A DNA stretch of 55,613 nucleotides from Neolecta irregularis DAH-3 (GCA_001929475.1 LXFE01000132.1:1-55613), one strand, 5' to 3'. Positions 23,254 through 35,505 are shown, numbered from the stretch's first letter. Numbers and translations: made by a program. The notes: a model not told the origin generated them from the sequence alone.

Positions 23254-24061
23254 ATGAAAATGCCCAGTCTATACTCAACAAACGCCATATTCCTCGCGAT
23301 CCTCTTTGGACAGATCGCTCTTTGCAACGCTGCCGAACTCGAGAAACGGGCGACACCTACTGCCAGTCTCAACACTTCTGTTTCGACAAATATCGATCCT
23401 GCATTGCTTGCATCCAATTTCCCGTCCACGCCAACAAATTCTAACGGTACGCCAGTCAACAATGTACAGTCTGTTCGATTTACCTCCGTCGGCGACAATG
23501 TCAACATCGTTTACAATCTTACGGTGCTTATCGGTGGCGATGGCACCATAACAACTCTTTCAAAACAACCACTATCTACGTCAACTTGTCCTTGTGCTCC
23601 AGTTGTAGTCCCTACATTAACTCAGTATGTCTATTCAACTGTCACAGGACCGCACCCTTCTGCGACTACCTTGGGACAGGTAGGCCTTCACCTTTATCTC
23701 CTGCTTAAGAAGTAGATCTCCAACTTTGTGCCAGTGACCTATGGGCCTGCAAATTGCTCCAGCACTATGCCCTTACCTTCGCCACCTGCAGGTCTATTGG
23801 TTTCTGCTGGCGGTCTTTTGGCAGATACCATGAACGCTCCGGGTCGACCATTTATAAACTTTTTGAACCAGACAAATCCCATACGTACAGTTACAAGTGT
23901 CACTACTGCTTCAATAAGCACTTCAACGGCAAAAACAGGTATTTCAAACATTCTTTTGGGTGCCATCTTACATGTCAGGTGCAACTACTAGGTTGCATAG
24001 TCCCACAAATTTATTTGCAACGATGATGATTGTGATGACCATGTTTACTCTCTTTGTTTAA
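23254..24061 (+). CDS. Small GPI-anchored cell-wall protein with Kex2 site
   Basis: Signal peptide (STNAIFLAILFGQIALCNA) followed by a Kex2-type ELEKR/ATP junction, then a Thr/Ser/Asn-rich mature region with N-glycosylation sequons (NTSV, NLTV). The conserved-looking CPCAPVVVPTLTQYVYST and GPANCSSTMP segments carry cysteines. Two introns: 37 nt after TTLGQ, and 40 nt before the C-terminus ATTRLHSPTNLFATMMIVMT followed by MFTLFV, a hydrophobic GPI signal. The pattern resembles fungal mannoproteins; a specific family is not recognised. Some features (TxTxxV and CxCA motifs, stalk composition) echo the tail of the upstream protease, which has EPCHCQAVATPANG. The start is ATG at 23254 (or 23260). 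Stop at 24059-24061. Confidence 0.75.
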
Positions 24062-24084
24062 TATTTGTACGTAGGTAGATTCTG

Positions 24085-25027
<943 letters not shown>

Positions 25028-25295
25028 CGGGCGATGGTGGTGGGTTTTGCGCTGTTGCTGATCCAGACTGGAAACTTCGCCCTGCTATTGCCAATTAGAA
25101 GCCGGGCCTAGTCCGTCCTCTTCCATCTCTTCATGTGTCCTGTCTCCACGCCACATTGCTTCTCTTGCTTTGGTGTTGTGTCCGTCTAAGCGGCACTTAC
25201 CTCCCTGAGCCGCCAGCCACAATTACCCGAATCGACGCATCCGGAGGAGGTGCCTGTCCATATAAGCCGCTCTCGACTTTTTGTCGAAACTAGCC

Positions 25296-25977
25296 ATGAA
25301 CTCTCCTCACCTATCTGTCGAAGACGATGAATCCTTGACGTCTTCGGTCCTGACCTTCTGTCGAGCAGGCATGCCAATTTCGATTGTCGACGTCTCCCCG
25401 ACTTCTCGCAATTCCCCTCTGTTCAGGCTGTGGCCAAAAAAGCATACTGAGGCAGAGCCATCTCTGCGCCTTAAAGAAGACCTTCTCGACGATACCGATT
25501 TCAAGGATATTCCCCAAGTCTGGAACGACTCCAATGTACCTCTTTCTTAGCCAACCAGGTTCTCACCGGGCAGCTCCCAGCTCATCAAAAGGCGCACTTG
25601 AACCAATTTTATCATGAATATTTTGCTAGAGTATGAATACTATCCTGCTGCAATTCACTAACTCCAAGGCCGACGCTCTTCGCTCATATGAAGCGCAAAT
25701 TCGCCAGCTCACCTCGCTTGTAACTCAGCAGCGACAATCAATAAGCGATCTCGAATTTGCACTGTCTAAAACACACTACGAACCCGCCAAAGAGTCTGCA
25801 TCCCTCTTTGAGGTGGATTTAAGTCCTAATCCCTCGCTACAAGGAACAAGCAGAAGCAGAAGTACTGATTCTGGGTTCGATGAGGAAGAACTAATGGAGC
25901 AACTACGTCGGTTGAGAACAGAGAATTCTTCCCTGAGGCAGAGTGTTGAAGAGGTTCTCACATGTATTGGTCCCTAA
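25296..25977 (+). CDS. Coiled-coil protein, unknown function
   Basis: Three exons (second intron about 39 nt, with donor gtatga after GCTAGA). The start MNSPHLSVEDDESLTSS lies at 25296. The first exon is Ser/Pro-rich with an acidic end (KEDLLDDTDFKDIPQVWNDSN). The second is short (LPAHQKAHLNQFYHEYFAR). The third forms heptad-like helices (DALRSYEAQIRQLTSLVTQQ, then RQSISDLEFALSKTH; DEEELMEQLRRLRTENSSLR). About 200 residues in all. It could be a cytoskeletal or spindle-associated protein, but no family is recognised. It is divergent from UBC1, about 270 bp apart. Confidence 0.6.
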
Positions 25978-26320
25978 TGGTAACAAGCGGAAAGGAGTTT
26001 GTATTTTCTTCGAGACTGTCCCATCGGCGCACTTTTTTGATATCCCCTACTTTCATTTCGCTTTAGATTTGGTCGTCTTTTGTTTTTTCTGTATTGTGTT
26101 TTGAGCAGATCAGGAGTTGTGTAAATATTAATGTTGGAAGTAGATATTCTATTCATCTTTTCTCTTCATCGAATCTTTAGGTCTGATTTCCAAACAGATT
26201 ATCAAGTGGTTTCAGTATAGCTAACTAGCTGCACTACACGCCTGCAATTTAAATTTCTATTGACTTTCTCAGTTTACCCATGACCCACTTATATTATACA
26301 AGTATTGAAATGACCAAGCT
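25978..26320. other. 343-bp intergenic region between convergent genes
   Basis: Between the 3' ends of the coiled-coil gene (+) and DCP1 (-). AT-rich, with no supportable ORF or RNA gene; it presumably holds both polyadenylation regions. Confidence 0.4.
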
Positions 26321-26827
26321 TCAAGACCGACCTCGAAGTATCTTTAGCAAATCGCTAGCAACCTTGACCTCCTCATGTTGTGGAGCTAGCGGCTTGGTTC
26401 TGTGGACCGGTAACTGCTCCTTGGCGATTTCCAGACGCTTAGTCGAATACTCTTCCTCGTATTGTTGGAGTATTTGCGATAATTTCGGTCTCTCGTCTTT
26501 ATCTGCAACCCATAATCCCCATACTTTCTCCATTTTGTCACATATGATGTCATAGGTATTGTCAACCTGCACCCTCATGTTCTCCATCCGCAGAGTCCAC
26601 ACATTCGGATCTATTCTGTTCATGATAATAAGAAGTCTTCTTGGCTCTGTGCTTCTTTTAACGATAAATAAAGGACCTTCGACGTTGCATTTTTCCCATC
26701 CATCAATCTCGGAACACGAATATAAAGCCGCGTGCGAAATGAGCAGGGCGATAGCAACAATGTCGTTGTCATACTTTTGCAAAACCATCAAATTCTCTGC
26801 TGCTTTGGCGCCTTCTGAACGCATCAT
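26321..26827 (-). CDS. DCP1: mRNA decapping enzyme subunit Dcp1 (EVH1 fold)
   Basis: Activator of the Dcp2 decapping enzyme in P-bodies. Seen in one exon of 168 codons: AAENLMVLQKYDNDIVAIAL, WEKCNVEGPLFIVKRSTEPR, LLIIMNRIDPNVWTLRMENM, and YDIICDKMEKVWGLWVADKD followed by ERPKLSQIL. This is the strand order and tryptophan pattern of the Dcp1 EVH1 domain, including the EGPLF.V and GLW motifs. A short C-terminal helix (QQYEEEYSTKRLEIAKE) and a basic tail follow. The start is the double ATG at 26822-26827. An intronless gene is a minority type in this window. Confidence 0.88.
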   Translation of the reverse strand: MMRSEGAKAAENLMVLQKYDNDIVAIALLISHAALYSCSEIDGWEKCNVEGPLFIVKRSTEPRRLLIIMNRIDPNVWTLRMENMRVQVDNTYDIICDKMEKVWGLWVADKDERPKLSQILQQYEEEYSTKRLEIAKEQLPVHRTKPLAPQHEEVKVASDLLKILRGRS

Positions 26828-27053
26828 TGGGACTAATTAAAAGTCTGGTTTTTGTTATGATTTGTAGCGACGAAAGAAATTGTGTCTTGTGATTCAACAC
26901 GTGACAATGTTTTAGAACATGATACAACGCGTCTATTAAGACCAACACACCTCTATTAGACCTTGCATATTGCCAGTGATTTTACATCGAAACTGCTGTA
27001 CACCATTTGCCATACTACATGGTGACAGACTTGAGGTTCTAAACACAACAGCC

Positions 27054-28848
27054 ATGAACATAAACTCAAGGAACAATCTATCAAATCAAGATGAATCAAT
27101 TTCATTGCTCAAGTCGTCGAAGGTACATGTCAGAGATGTTCAACACAGGTCTTTTTGGTATTTATTTCTTCTATCGCTAGCTCTTGGAGGGTATGCCTAT
27201 ATTCTGTAGGTCCTCATATTAACCGTCAATTAGTGTTCAGTTTGCATGTATGGTTTAATCTCCGTTATGAAATAAACTCTAATTTATCTCCAAAGGGGCC
27301 ACGGAACTTGCATATGGTGCAGAAATTTCTTGCTATCTTGTCAACTGATATACAAGTATCCCCTTATTTACTATCTCTCGGCCTGCCCAAACCTGTAATG
27401 TCTTTAGTCTGGATTGCTGGACCGCTTAGTGGGATTATTATGCAACCTTTGATTGGCCAGCTGAGTGATAAATCTCGTTTGAAATGGGGCAAACGAAGGC
27501 CTTTTATAATCGGAGGATGTTGTGGAACCGTCCTGGGCCTACTATTGATGGGAAGAACTAAAGATATCGTCGGAATTTTTCGCCACGATGACCGAAACGC
27601 GACAATCATTCTAGCTGTTTTTGGTACGTCAATGAAAATACTGTCATGTTTTAACTATCTAGGTCTTTATTTAATGGATTTCTCCGTCAATGCAAGTAAG
27701 TCAGCCAGTCTGTAAATTAAGCTCCTGATGATCAGTAATGGCGTCGAGTCGAGCACTCATTGTCGATGCTGCACCTCACACGCAGCAGGATATCGCAAAT
27801 TCCATGGTCAGCAGGCTTGTGGGAGTTGGTAATGTACTCGGATACCTTTCGTACAAAACTTTGAAAAATCATATTGTTGATATTAGTGGGTATATCGATC
27901 TTCCTCGACTCTTTCCCCGAATTGGTAAGTCGCAGTTTGAAATATTGTGTCTTCTAAGCTCAATCGTCTTGATTATCTGTGTTACCTTTACCTGTTTTCG
28001 AGTGAAGGAAGTTAATGTAGACGCAAACTCTTCGTATAGCCTTTGAAGAATTATAGAATGCTGATATAAAGGTCAAATATACCCAAAAGAAGTATTGTCG
28101 ATCCAATAAAGCAGATTATATATACAATCTTTCATCTCCCAAGACCTATACGTGACGTATGCGTCACTCAATTCTTCAGTTGGATTGGATGGTGCGAATC
28201 CATGTAAGGGCACCCTTATACTTTAGGTTTCCATTCTTGATTTATTGTACAGCCTGGATTGGCCAGATTTATGTCTTGGAACATGCCTCGCAGAATGGAC
28301 ATGCAAGTGACCCAGACTGGGATAAAGCTACTCGTACCGGTTCATTTGCTCTACTTCTCTATGCACTCGTGGCTCTGTTATCTTCAATTGTATTGCCCAC
28401 ATTCGTAGCACCCGATGGCATCATTGCAATCAAGGGGCTTACCCTTTCTCGATTGTGGACACTCACTATGGGGATTTTTGCCGTGTGCATGTTTTCAACG
28501 TTTTTCATCACAACTGTCTCAGGAGCAACCATAATGGTGTCGTTCTGCGGAATCCCATGGGCACTAACCTTGTGGGCACCATTTGCGTTGATCTCGAAAC
28601 AAGTCGCTTGGAAAAATCTTGATGCCGGTGTCGTTCTCGGAGTGCACAACATCTTCATTTCGATGCCTCAGGTTATTAGTACTTTAATCTCGAGCCTGAT
28701 ATTTCGAATATGTACAAAAGGAGTCAAAGAAGGGGGTGTACACGATGAAAGTTTTGACTGGATCTTGAGAAGCGGAGGTCTTGCGACTTGCGTTGCCATT
28801 ATATTGGCGATACGACTCGACAAAAGTAAGGCGAATGACGAAGTATAG
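27054..28848 (+). CDS. Sugar/proton symporter of the SUT (GPH, Sut1-like) family
   Basis: Twelve-helix transporter related to fission yeast Sut1 (alpha-glucoside/maltose) and plant sucrose carriers. Eight exons with introns of 37-48 nt give LALGG-VQFAW-ATELAY-VSPYLLSLGLPK, with the family motif MSLVWIAGPLSGIIMQPLIG followed by QLSDKSRLKWGKRRPF. Next are LYLMDFSVNA-IMASSRALIVDA (cf. ANNVLQGPARALLAD in SUTs), VTQFFSWIGW-FPFLIYCTAWIG and FCGIPWALTLWAPFALI (G.PLA...PFAL signature). The protein is shorter than SUTs in the central loop. It is probably a plasma-membrane disaccharide uptake carrier; the substrate is not determined. Stop at 28846-28848. Confidence 0.88.
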
Positions 28849-28860
28849 ATACATTTTTAT

Positions 28861-28912
28861 TTTGGCTTAGAGTGTCTAATCCCATATTTTGGCTTAGAGT
28901 GTCTAATCCCAG
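28861..28912. repeat. Tandem duplication of 26 bp
   Basis: ATTTTGGCTTAGAGTGTCTA followed by ATCCCA occurs twice head-to-tail just after the sugar transporter stop codon, probably in its 3' UTR. Confidence 0.85.
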
Positions 28913-29117
28913 TGGTGTTGTACTCAACATGGTCTAATAATATACAAATTGGGTAGTTTGGTTTTTCAAATGGTGTTGAATGCTGTCACTAGGCAAGTAT
29001 CGCTCTAACGTTTGGTGACTTGATCTAAAATACCGCTGTTAGGTCTACTTTGATACATAGAACAGATTCTTGTTTCATAGAAAGTTTCGATTCAGTTTAA
29101 TAGTGTCAATTTGGCTT

Positions 29118-29864
29118 TCATTCACCGGAGACAGCGCCATGCTCTACAGTCGAACCAAATCCCATTCTCCAATCCGACTGGTATCCAACAAGAAGGACAA
29201 ATCCAATGAGCAAAAGTGTCATAGTAAATGCACCAAGACATCGTGTACCCCACACATTTTCCTCATGTTCCTTTGTCAATAGTGCGACAGTATGACATGC
29301 ACGAGTCTTTGCGCGGACTTTACGACGATTAAAATACGGGACAACGATACCAGCGATGAATCCGTAAAACCAAATTGGTCCCGGTAGAAGAAACCCCCAG
29401 AAGAATAGCTGTCAACGATCAGCTTGATTAACCGTTGATTTCATACATTACGAGGCAAAATGTATATCCGAGGTTCTTCATCAGGGATCTCTCTGAGTAG
29501 TACGACCGGTTGGGGGGTATATTTCTCGTTTGAAGGCGATTTAGTGCTATAAGCCTTCTCAAAAGGCGGAAGAGGATCGACATAATTCATTGGTATTGCT
29601 GAAAGTTCGAGAGGCATGAAAACGCCTGCTAAATTCGCGGCAAACCCAAAACAAGTAGAAAGAAGCCTGTTAAATAAAAGAAAAGGATTTTGAGGCGATA
29701 TAAGCAGAACGAGCCGCTGCCTGAAAGGATGAATTGAAAAGACTGAGTTTAAATTGATAAATAGTAGGCATTTCGCCAATTGGATTGTTGTGTGAAAGAA
29801 AAGAACAATAGGGTTGTGCCACTAAATTGTCCATGTGTGCCATAGCACGAGTGAATTCCGACAT
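29118..29864 (-). CDS. Membrane protein of unknown function, 5' end uncertain
   Basis: The last exon reads LFFWGFLLPGPIWFYGFIAG, VVPYFNRRKVRAKTRACHTV, and a second hydrophobic helix (TMTLLLIGFVLLVGYQSDW). A 38-nt intron joins it to an exon with RLLSTCFGFAANLAGVFMPL followed by a Pro/Tyr-rich stretch PMNYVDPLPPFEKAYS and DEEPRIYIL. At least two hydrophobic segments flank a short basic loop. The ATG at 29862-29864 begins a plausible first exon, but I could not find a splice that joins it to the conserved frame with confidence. No family is recognised. Confidence 0.5.
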
Positions 29865-29895
29865 TCTCAATATGAGAATTTTATAATATTATCGA

Positions 29896-32353
29896 TTACA
29901 AGACATTTACATTGTCTAAAAAGCGCCTTATGAACAATTTCCGCCTTTCGTCTTGAGAGTTGTCAAGAGTGCCATTATCTGACAGGCGTCGCACGATAAC
30001 ATTTGCAAATTTACAAACTGTACAAATATCAACACATTTGATGAATGTTGAAAAATATACCTAGGCGCTCGGGAAACCCGGCCTCCTGCGTCCTGATGTT
30101 ATGGCACAGTTCCTGTAGGAATCCTATCAAATACAGGAATACGTTTGTGTGAATGGGTGGGAGAGAATCAAGGATCTTGCTGTGTCATTTTAAATTTGTG
30201 CCCCTTTACGTACCTGAGAAGCTCGATACGAACTTTCTGCTGCTTTCAAAGCAACCTCGTATTGATTAAAGGGTATCACTGGCTCCGGAAGCAACTCTAG
30301 AAACAATAACAGCATAGCAGCCATCGAATGGTTTCCCAACTGAACGTTTTCGGGAAAGCCCCCTCGGGCTTTGAGGCATGTCGTAATCGTTTCGTGGTTG
30401 AAATCTTCTCCATTATCTAGACATCTATGAAGGTATGCCGAGATCTCTGGTAAGCCTTTATGAAGGAAAAGATCCTCCTGAAAGATTCAGAGGATCGTAT
30501 GCAATACGATTCATACAGTGCCCAACCCATGTTTGAGCAGGTAGTCGGTCATTCGCCAGATTTCCCTTGGTATACTCCATTGGGAAGATTTGGCTGGTTC
30601 CTCCCGTGCAGAGCCGCATGATAGTCTTATTAACGACATACCAAAACAAGTGGGTTGAAATTCGCCGGCGACCGATATGAATCTATAATTAGTGAAACCA
30701 TGCCATACATTATCATACGAATCTTTACCATCCTTGATATGTAAGACCAAAATATCTTCCAACTTTTCCTCTCCTCTGTTCAGCTTTGCAACGGATGTCT
30801 GGTCCACCATGATCGTGATATTGAGTTTAAGCTTCCCTCGTGGATAAATTCCTCCGAAATGCGGCTGTACAGACAGCCAAGGATTGGAATAACTCCCTCT
30901 CTGATCATTTGATAAGAATTCAAATTCTACCGGTAGTGATCCATGATTTGATAGCACGAGAATCTGAGAGTTGGTAGAATATCAAAAAGGTGTGTTACCA
31001 TTTTTTTCGGCTCGAGAAATTCAACCGAACCAAATTGAAATGAAGTTTGAGATATTTCCAAGGCAGGCCGGTTTTCATTTTCCCATTTATCGAGTTGTCG
31101 TATTGCATCAATTCGTACATGTTCTTCCTTTTCCTTAACAACGAGATCAACCTTGCAGTCAATGATGAGCTACAAAGAGACCAAACTGTAGCATCAAATG
31201 TCGCACTGACCGGTTTATGGTCACTTTGAGTAAACTCCGGGTGACTCTTGTATTCTAGACAAGTGACTCCGTTGCTTCGCCAAAGGATGCGATCCGTCCA
31301 GCTTGGTACTCTGTCTTTTTCACTGATATGAGATTGTATCTCCAGGAAATCCGAGTATACCTTGTATCATACTCGTGAGTGTCCATGTCGAATTTAAAAG
31401 TAGGCTTGAATTTTATCTGACTATTTTGTGAATAAGCCTATTCATGACGTCATACTGTTCAGTACAACCATGAAAGGCTTTCCCTTCTTTTCTTTGAACA
31501 TTCAGCTGATCAAATGGGAGACAAAGTAAATGTTCATTTCGGAGGATGAATTCACGAACATCTTTATTGGGAAGATCGACTCTGTAGTTTAAATCTCCAA
31601 ACCAAAACAGATGATCGTAATCTGTCAATTGACTCAGATTCAGCTTTCGAGATATTTCCGAATAGTCTGAATTTCTTCGTTCGACTTGATTCGGCTGAGC
31701 CGCGAGATGCGAATTGACAAAACAAAAGTTTGTATCGTGTATACTAAATTGTACTTTTACTGCGCCTTTATTACCCAATGTTCCCAAAAGTCCACAGCCA
31801 GCATAAGTAGTCGACATATTTCGTATATGAGGAGCGAGATTATTCCGGGCATAGGCAATAATAAGCATTCCAATCAGTTGTTGCGAGCAGATCTATGCAG
31901 TTATTTCAAGCACGCTGAATCGGCCATACTTTTTCGAAATTTTCACCCAAAGCATTGATGATTGATTCATTCCAAAGACTTTCGCGCGTATCATCTAGGC
32001 GGATATAGGCATCCGTCCCGAGATCCACCTCTTGCAAGCTGTGTTGAAATTAGCGGTATAACAATAGAACCGTACCCCACAACAACCAGATCAAGATTAT
32101 CAGGACTCGCGAGCCAGTAATCGAGAGGCTTAGATGGCAGCGATCCGTTCATATTCCAGCTGGCTATTTTGATGCGGATAGTTTCTCTGTTGATATAATC
32201 GGCTCGTCGTTCTTTGAGCACATTTGCTATAAATCCGGTCTTGAATCCCGGAGAAGCCGGAGACGGCAGCAATGGAGAAACAGGCCCAAGAGAAGAGTAT
32301 GGAAAATTCGAATTCAATGGAGCAAGAAAGGGACGAGCAGATTGGGAATGCAT
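29896..32353 (-). CDS. OCRL/INPP5B-type inositol polyphosphate 5-phosphatase
   Basis: Hydrolyses the 5-phosphate of PI(4,5)P2 on endosome/Golgi membranes. Domains in order after splicing: Ser/Pro-rich N-terminus; 5-phosphatase catalytic domain with [93 protein letters not shown] (the PAWCDRIL motif) and [10 protein letters not shown]. Then comes an ASH domain ([27 protein letters not shown]), then a RhoGAP-like domain ([63 protein letters not shown]). This three-domain layout is that of OCRL/INPP5B. Most introns are 33-45 nt; one near the C-terminus is about 101 nt. Stop at 29896-29898; the start at MHSQSARP is the better of two ATGs. Confidence 0.9.
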
Positions 32354-32436
32354 GATGCTGAAATGCGGAGGGAAAAGCAATTTGTTGCCCCTTGTCTCAA
32401 TCTAATCTGGCTAATCCATTGTAAACACAAACTACT

Positions 32437-33346
32437 TTAAGAAGCAAGGCCATCTGCAGATTGTCCTCCTGCCTGCATCTCGTGCTGCCAGACGGGAATA
32501 CTCGGTATTGCAGCCGTTGTTGGGGATTCAGGAACAGCAGACGATGAATTGCCTATGGGAAGAATCGGGGAAACATTAGTTCCCTGGGATCCTATAGGAC
32601 GGCCTCGATTCACAATGAGAGTCTTGAGACTCTTTAGTTCAGTCTGCAAATCAACAAGTGCTGCTTCTTGGTTGTCTTTGTGCTTCTCAAGAGCCTAAAT
32701 AATCAGAAAATAGCTGGCAGAGGTGAACCTCGGGAACAAGAGCTTTTAATGAATTGATGTCATGCTTGAGATTTCGGAGTTCTGTTTCTGAGCTTTCTGT
32801 GCATTTCCTGAGATTATCCATCACCCGATCCAAGTCTCTCAGAGCTTCGTTTACTGCATTTTTCTGGTCGTCGGCATCTTTCTTGAGCTGCTCGGAGTCT
32901 TCCTGCAACTGCTTCAACAGTGACTGTGCCTCGTCAAACTGCGCGTCAATGGAGTCTTTGTCTGCCTGCAGTGCTTCTGGAGTTGGAGGTGCAATTAAAG
33001 GCATGACATAGCGCTGAGCGTGTTAAAGAAACAAGCCAAGGTTTTGTACCCTGACAAGCACAGTTAAGCCGTAAGCAACACTTCCGCCGACAACGCCCAT
33101 AATAAACCAATCTCGCCAGTCACGGCGCGGAAGTTCTGGTGGATTTTGAGCATTTGGATAATATATAGGCGAAAAAGAGGACGACTGGGAATGCGAGGCA
33201 GCCCTGGAAATGGCCTCGTCTATTTCTTCTTTAGTAAGCCTTTTCGACTCGAGAAATGCGATTCGCTTTTGGAGTGAAGCCAACTGAACTTTGGGATCGT
33301 TGAGAAATGAAACGGCGCTGGTAACTAGATCTTCGCGGATGGTCAT
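32437..33346 (-). CDS. PEX14: Peroxisomal docking protein Pex14
   Basis: Peroxisomal membrane component of the import docking complex, which binds Pex5/Pex7. The N-terminal domain MTIREDLVTSAVSFLNDPKV and LQKRIAFLESKRLTKEEIDE is the diagnostic Pex14 WxxxF-binding fold. Next are a Pro-rich PIYYPNAQNPPELPRRDWRD and a single membrane segment (WFIMGVVGGSVAYGLTVLV), then a long coiled coil (ADKDSIDAQFDEAQSLLKQL, TELRNLKHDINSLKALVPE). A Ser/Pro-rich tail ends QSADGLAS. Two introns of about 37-45 nt. Its start codon at 33344-33346 directly abuts an ATG on the other strand (CATATG) upstream of HUB1, leaving almost no divergent promoter space. Confidence 0.93.
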
Positions 33347-33388
33347 ATGTATGAACTGCTTGGAGTAGCAATTTATCCTATCTCCTCC

Positions 33389-34268
33389 ATGTCAAATCGG
33401 TCAAAATCACCAGAACGTCGTAAATCAGACGACAATGATCATCGAACATCGTATCGTGATGTAAAAGATGGAAGTCGAAGACACAGAAGTCGTTCTCCCG
33501 GCATTCACAAGAACAGAGAAGACCGCCCCCGAAAACACTACCATGACCGTGATCATCGAGATTCAAGCTCTCGGCAAGACTACAAGCTAAAGGATAGACG
33601 GGACGATCGAGGAGGTGATCAAGATAGGCAGGATCAAAGAGATCAAAGATACAAAACAGATCAAAGAGATCACAGAGGTAGAACGGATCAAAGAGATCAA
33701 AGAGATAGAACAGGTCAAGGTGATCGCGGAAAATTTGATCCAAACAGGAAAAGACGATCTCCTTCTCCAAAAAGAAAATCTATCCCTGAGCCGGCCATAC
33801 CTGTTTACACAGGTTCGATGATTGAGGTTATTTGGTGCAAAAAGTACCTCACACTCAATCTGACAGCTTAGCAACGATCGTCTGGGCAAGAAAATCAGGT
33901 ATTTGTAGAGTCCGTTTATATCTGATTACCAGGGTGAAATGTAACGAGGATGATACAGTCGGCGATTTAAAAAAACTGATTGCCGCGCAAACAGGAACAG
34001 ATCATCGAAAGATCGTACTGAAGAAATGGTTTGAATCTTCCTTATAATATTTCCTGACAGCTAGGTATACTTCATACAAGGTACGCGCTGATAATCCTGT
34101 TGAGCAATTCATAATCTATAGGACCATATCAAATTGTCGGATTACGAGATCCACAACGGCATGAGTCTGGAATTGGTACATCGTGTTCATACTACCAAAT
34201 ATCTAACCGCTATAGTATTATGTATTCCCACCTCCACAATCCTCCATTACTGACAATAACAGTCGTAG
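33389..34268 (+). CDS. HUB1: Hub1/UBL5 ubiquitin-like protein with RS-rich N-terminal extension
   Basis: The C-terminal half is Hub1, a ubiquitin-like protein that binds the HIND elements of Snu66/Prp38 and tunes splice-site choice. Five introns join [59 protein letters not shown], and [13 protein letters not shown], ending in the di-Tyr that Hub1 has in place of di-Gly. It is preceded by about 140 residues rich in Arg, Ser, Asp and Gln ([27 protein letters not shown]; imperfect [15 protein letters not shown] repeats; [12 protein letters not shown]), an SR-protein-like tail. The last intron (41 nt, before TCG TAG) decides the C-terminus; without it the frame runs on antisense to the next gene. 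Start MSNRSKS at 33389; an in-frame ATG at 33347 touches the PEX14 start. Confidence 0.87.
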
Positions 34269-34298
34269 TTATTCATCTTGGTATATATTATCATATTA

Positions 34299-35505
34299 TC
34301 ATTTCTCAACCCCTAATACTTTCGACGATGTCAAAATCGTTAAATCGGAATATTTTGAGTCAAAATGGGTTCTTTCATCCATCAAGTCTCTCGGCGTCAG
34401 TCCAGTTGCCTTCATAACAACCACGGCTATCTTCCTGATTATCCATGCTCGAGGGGGATAATCTTTGGGAAGAGATTCCTGCGTGAAATATCTCCATAGG
34501 AATTCTTCTGCAAGCTCTAATGGTCCATCGACTTTACAATCGAAGTCAATCTCTGGCTCCCCTAGGCTCCATTTTGCTCGTGCATCAGCGATGAAACCAA
34601 GTCCATCACTGGGGATATTTTCCGTTGAACAGTCGGAACTATGGTAATACAGAGTATTCTGAATTGTATCCCAACGAATGAACCCTAGGTATCCATTTTT
34701 GAGGAGATTGAAAATTTGCGAGGGTGGAATGTCATTCTTCCACGAGTTCAAGTCGTCCTCTGGTGAAATTGACATAAATGTCGTTGATGAAGAGTTATTC
34801 TTGAGATATTGTTCGATATACGTTGACAGGATAAGAAAATACATGTCCTCATGTGCTGCGCTGGGGGCTTGATATGCTTCCCGTAAGAGACGCCGAAGTC
34901 CGCGGCGAATGAATTTATTCTCAAAAGTATGTATGTTCTCTGGAAAAGCGCTTAGCAGAGTATGATCAAGCGAAAGCATCAACTGCGCTTCCGCTCTTCC
35001 GGACCAGTTTGTTAATTCTGATGAAGCAGCTTCTACCCATCGATCCGAAGACATCAATCCCGCTTCGTTGAGCAATCCCGAGTACAACGATTCATCAAGT
35101 GGCTCAGTTAATCCTTGTAGCTTTATCCGACTTGAGGTCGTCAGTAACATCCAAGTGAGTATTAGAGTACTTGAAAGCCGACCCGTTGTGCCTGTCTGTG
35201 CCTTTCTTGAGAGTAGAATTATAGCAAATGCAATTCCATCCGAAATTCATGTGGCCCCTGGATTCCTGCTGTACATATGTGCTTCTCACATCGTATCTCT
35301 CAATAACCTCAAAAGCTTTACAAGCAAGGCTGTTTAGACATTTAGTCGTGCAGTCATTCACTGCGTCTTTGAACACTAGGATACTTGGGTATGTATACGA
35401 GAAGAAATGGTGATTGGGTCTGTGGATTTTATGATGGATCTTGTCGAAGAAGGCTTCATCTGGAATCGCAAATACCAAACTGATCAATAAAGCGAATTGG
35501 AGCAT
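34299..35505 (-). CDS. Secreted protein of unknown function
   Basis: Two exons. The first encodes a signal peptide (LQFALLISLVFAIP) and a Cys-containing domain (VNDCTTKCLNSLACKAFEVI, NFGWNCICYNSTLKKG). Its spacing DCTTKCLNS.ACKAFE resembles a PAN/apple-like or related Cys module seen in fungal secreted proteins. A 40-nt intron (gtactctaat...cctcaag) links to a 275-residue exon rich in helices and Trp/Tyr, without further domain signatures: LLREAYQAPSAAHEDMYFLI and GYLGFIRWDTIQNTLYYHSS. Several N-glycosylation sites are present. There is no GPI or membrane anchor. Convergent with HUB1, 30 bp between stop codons. Confidence 0.7.

Noticed and set aside
33378-33889. Minus-strand ORFs opposite the HUB1 RS region
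   Set aside because: They mirror the GATCAAAGA repeats (LFDLFDPF patterns) and have no other support.
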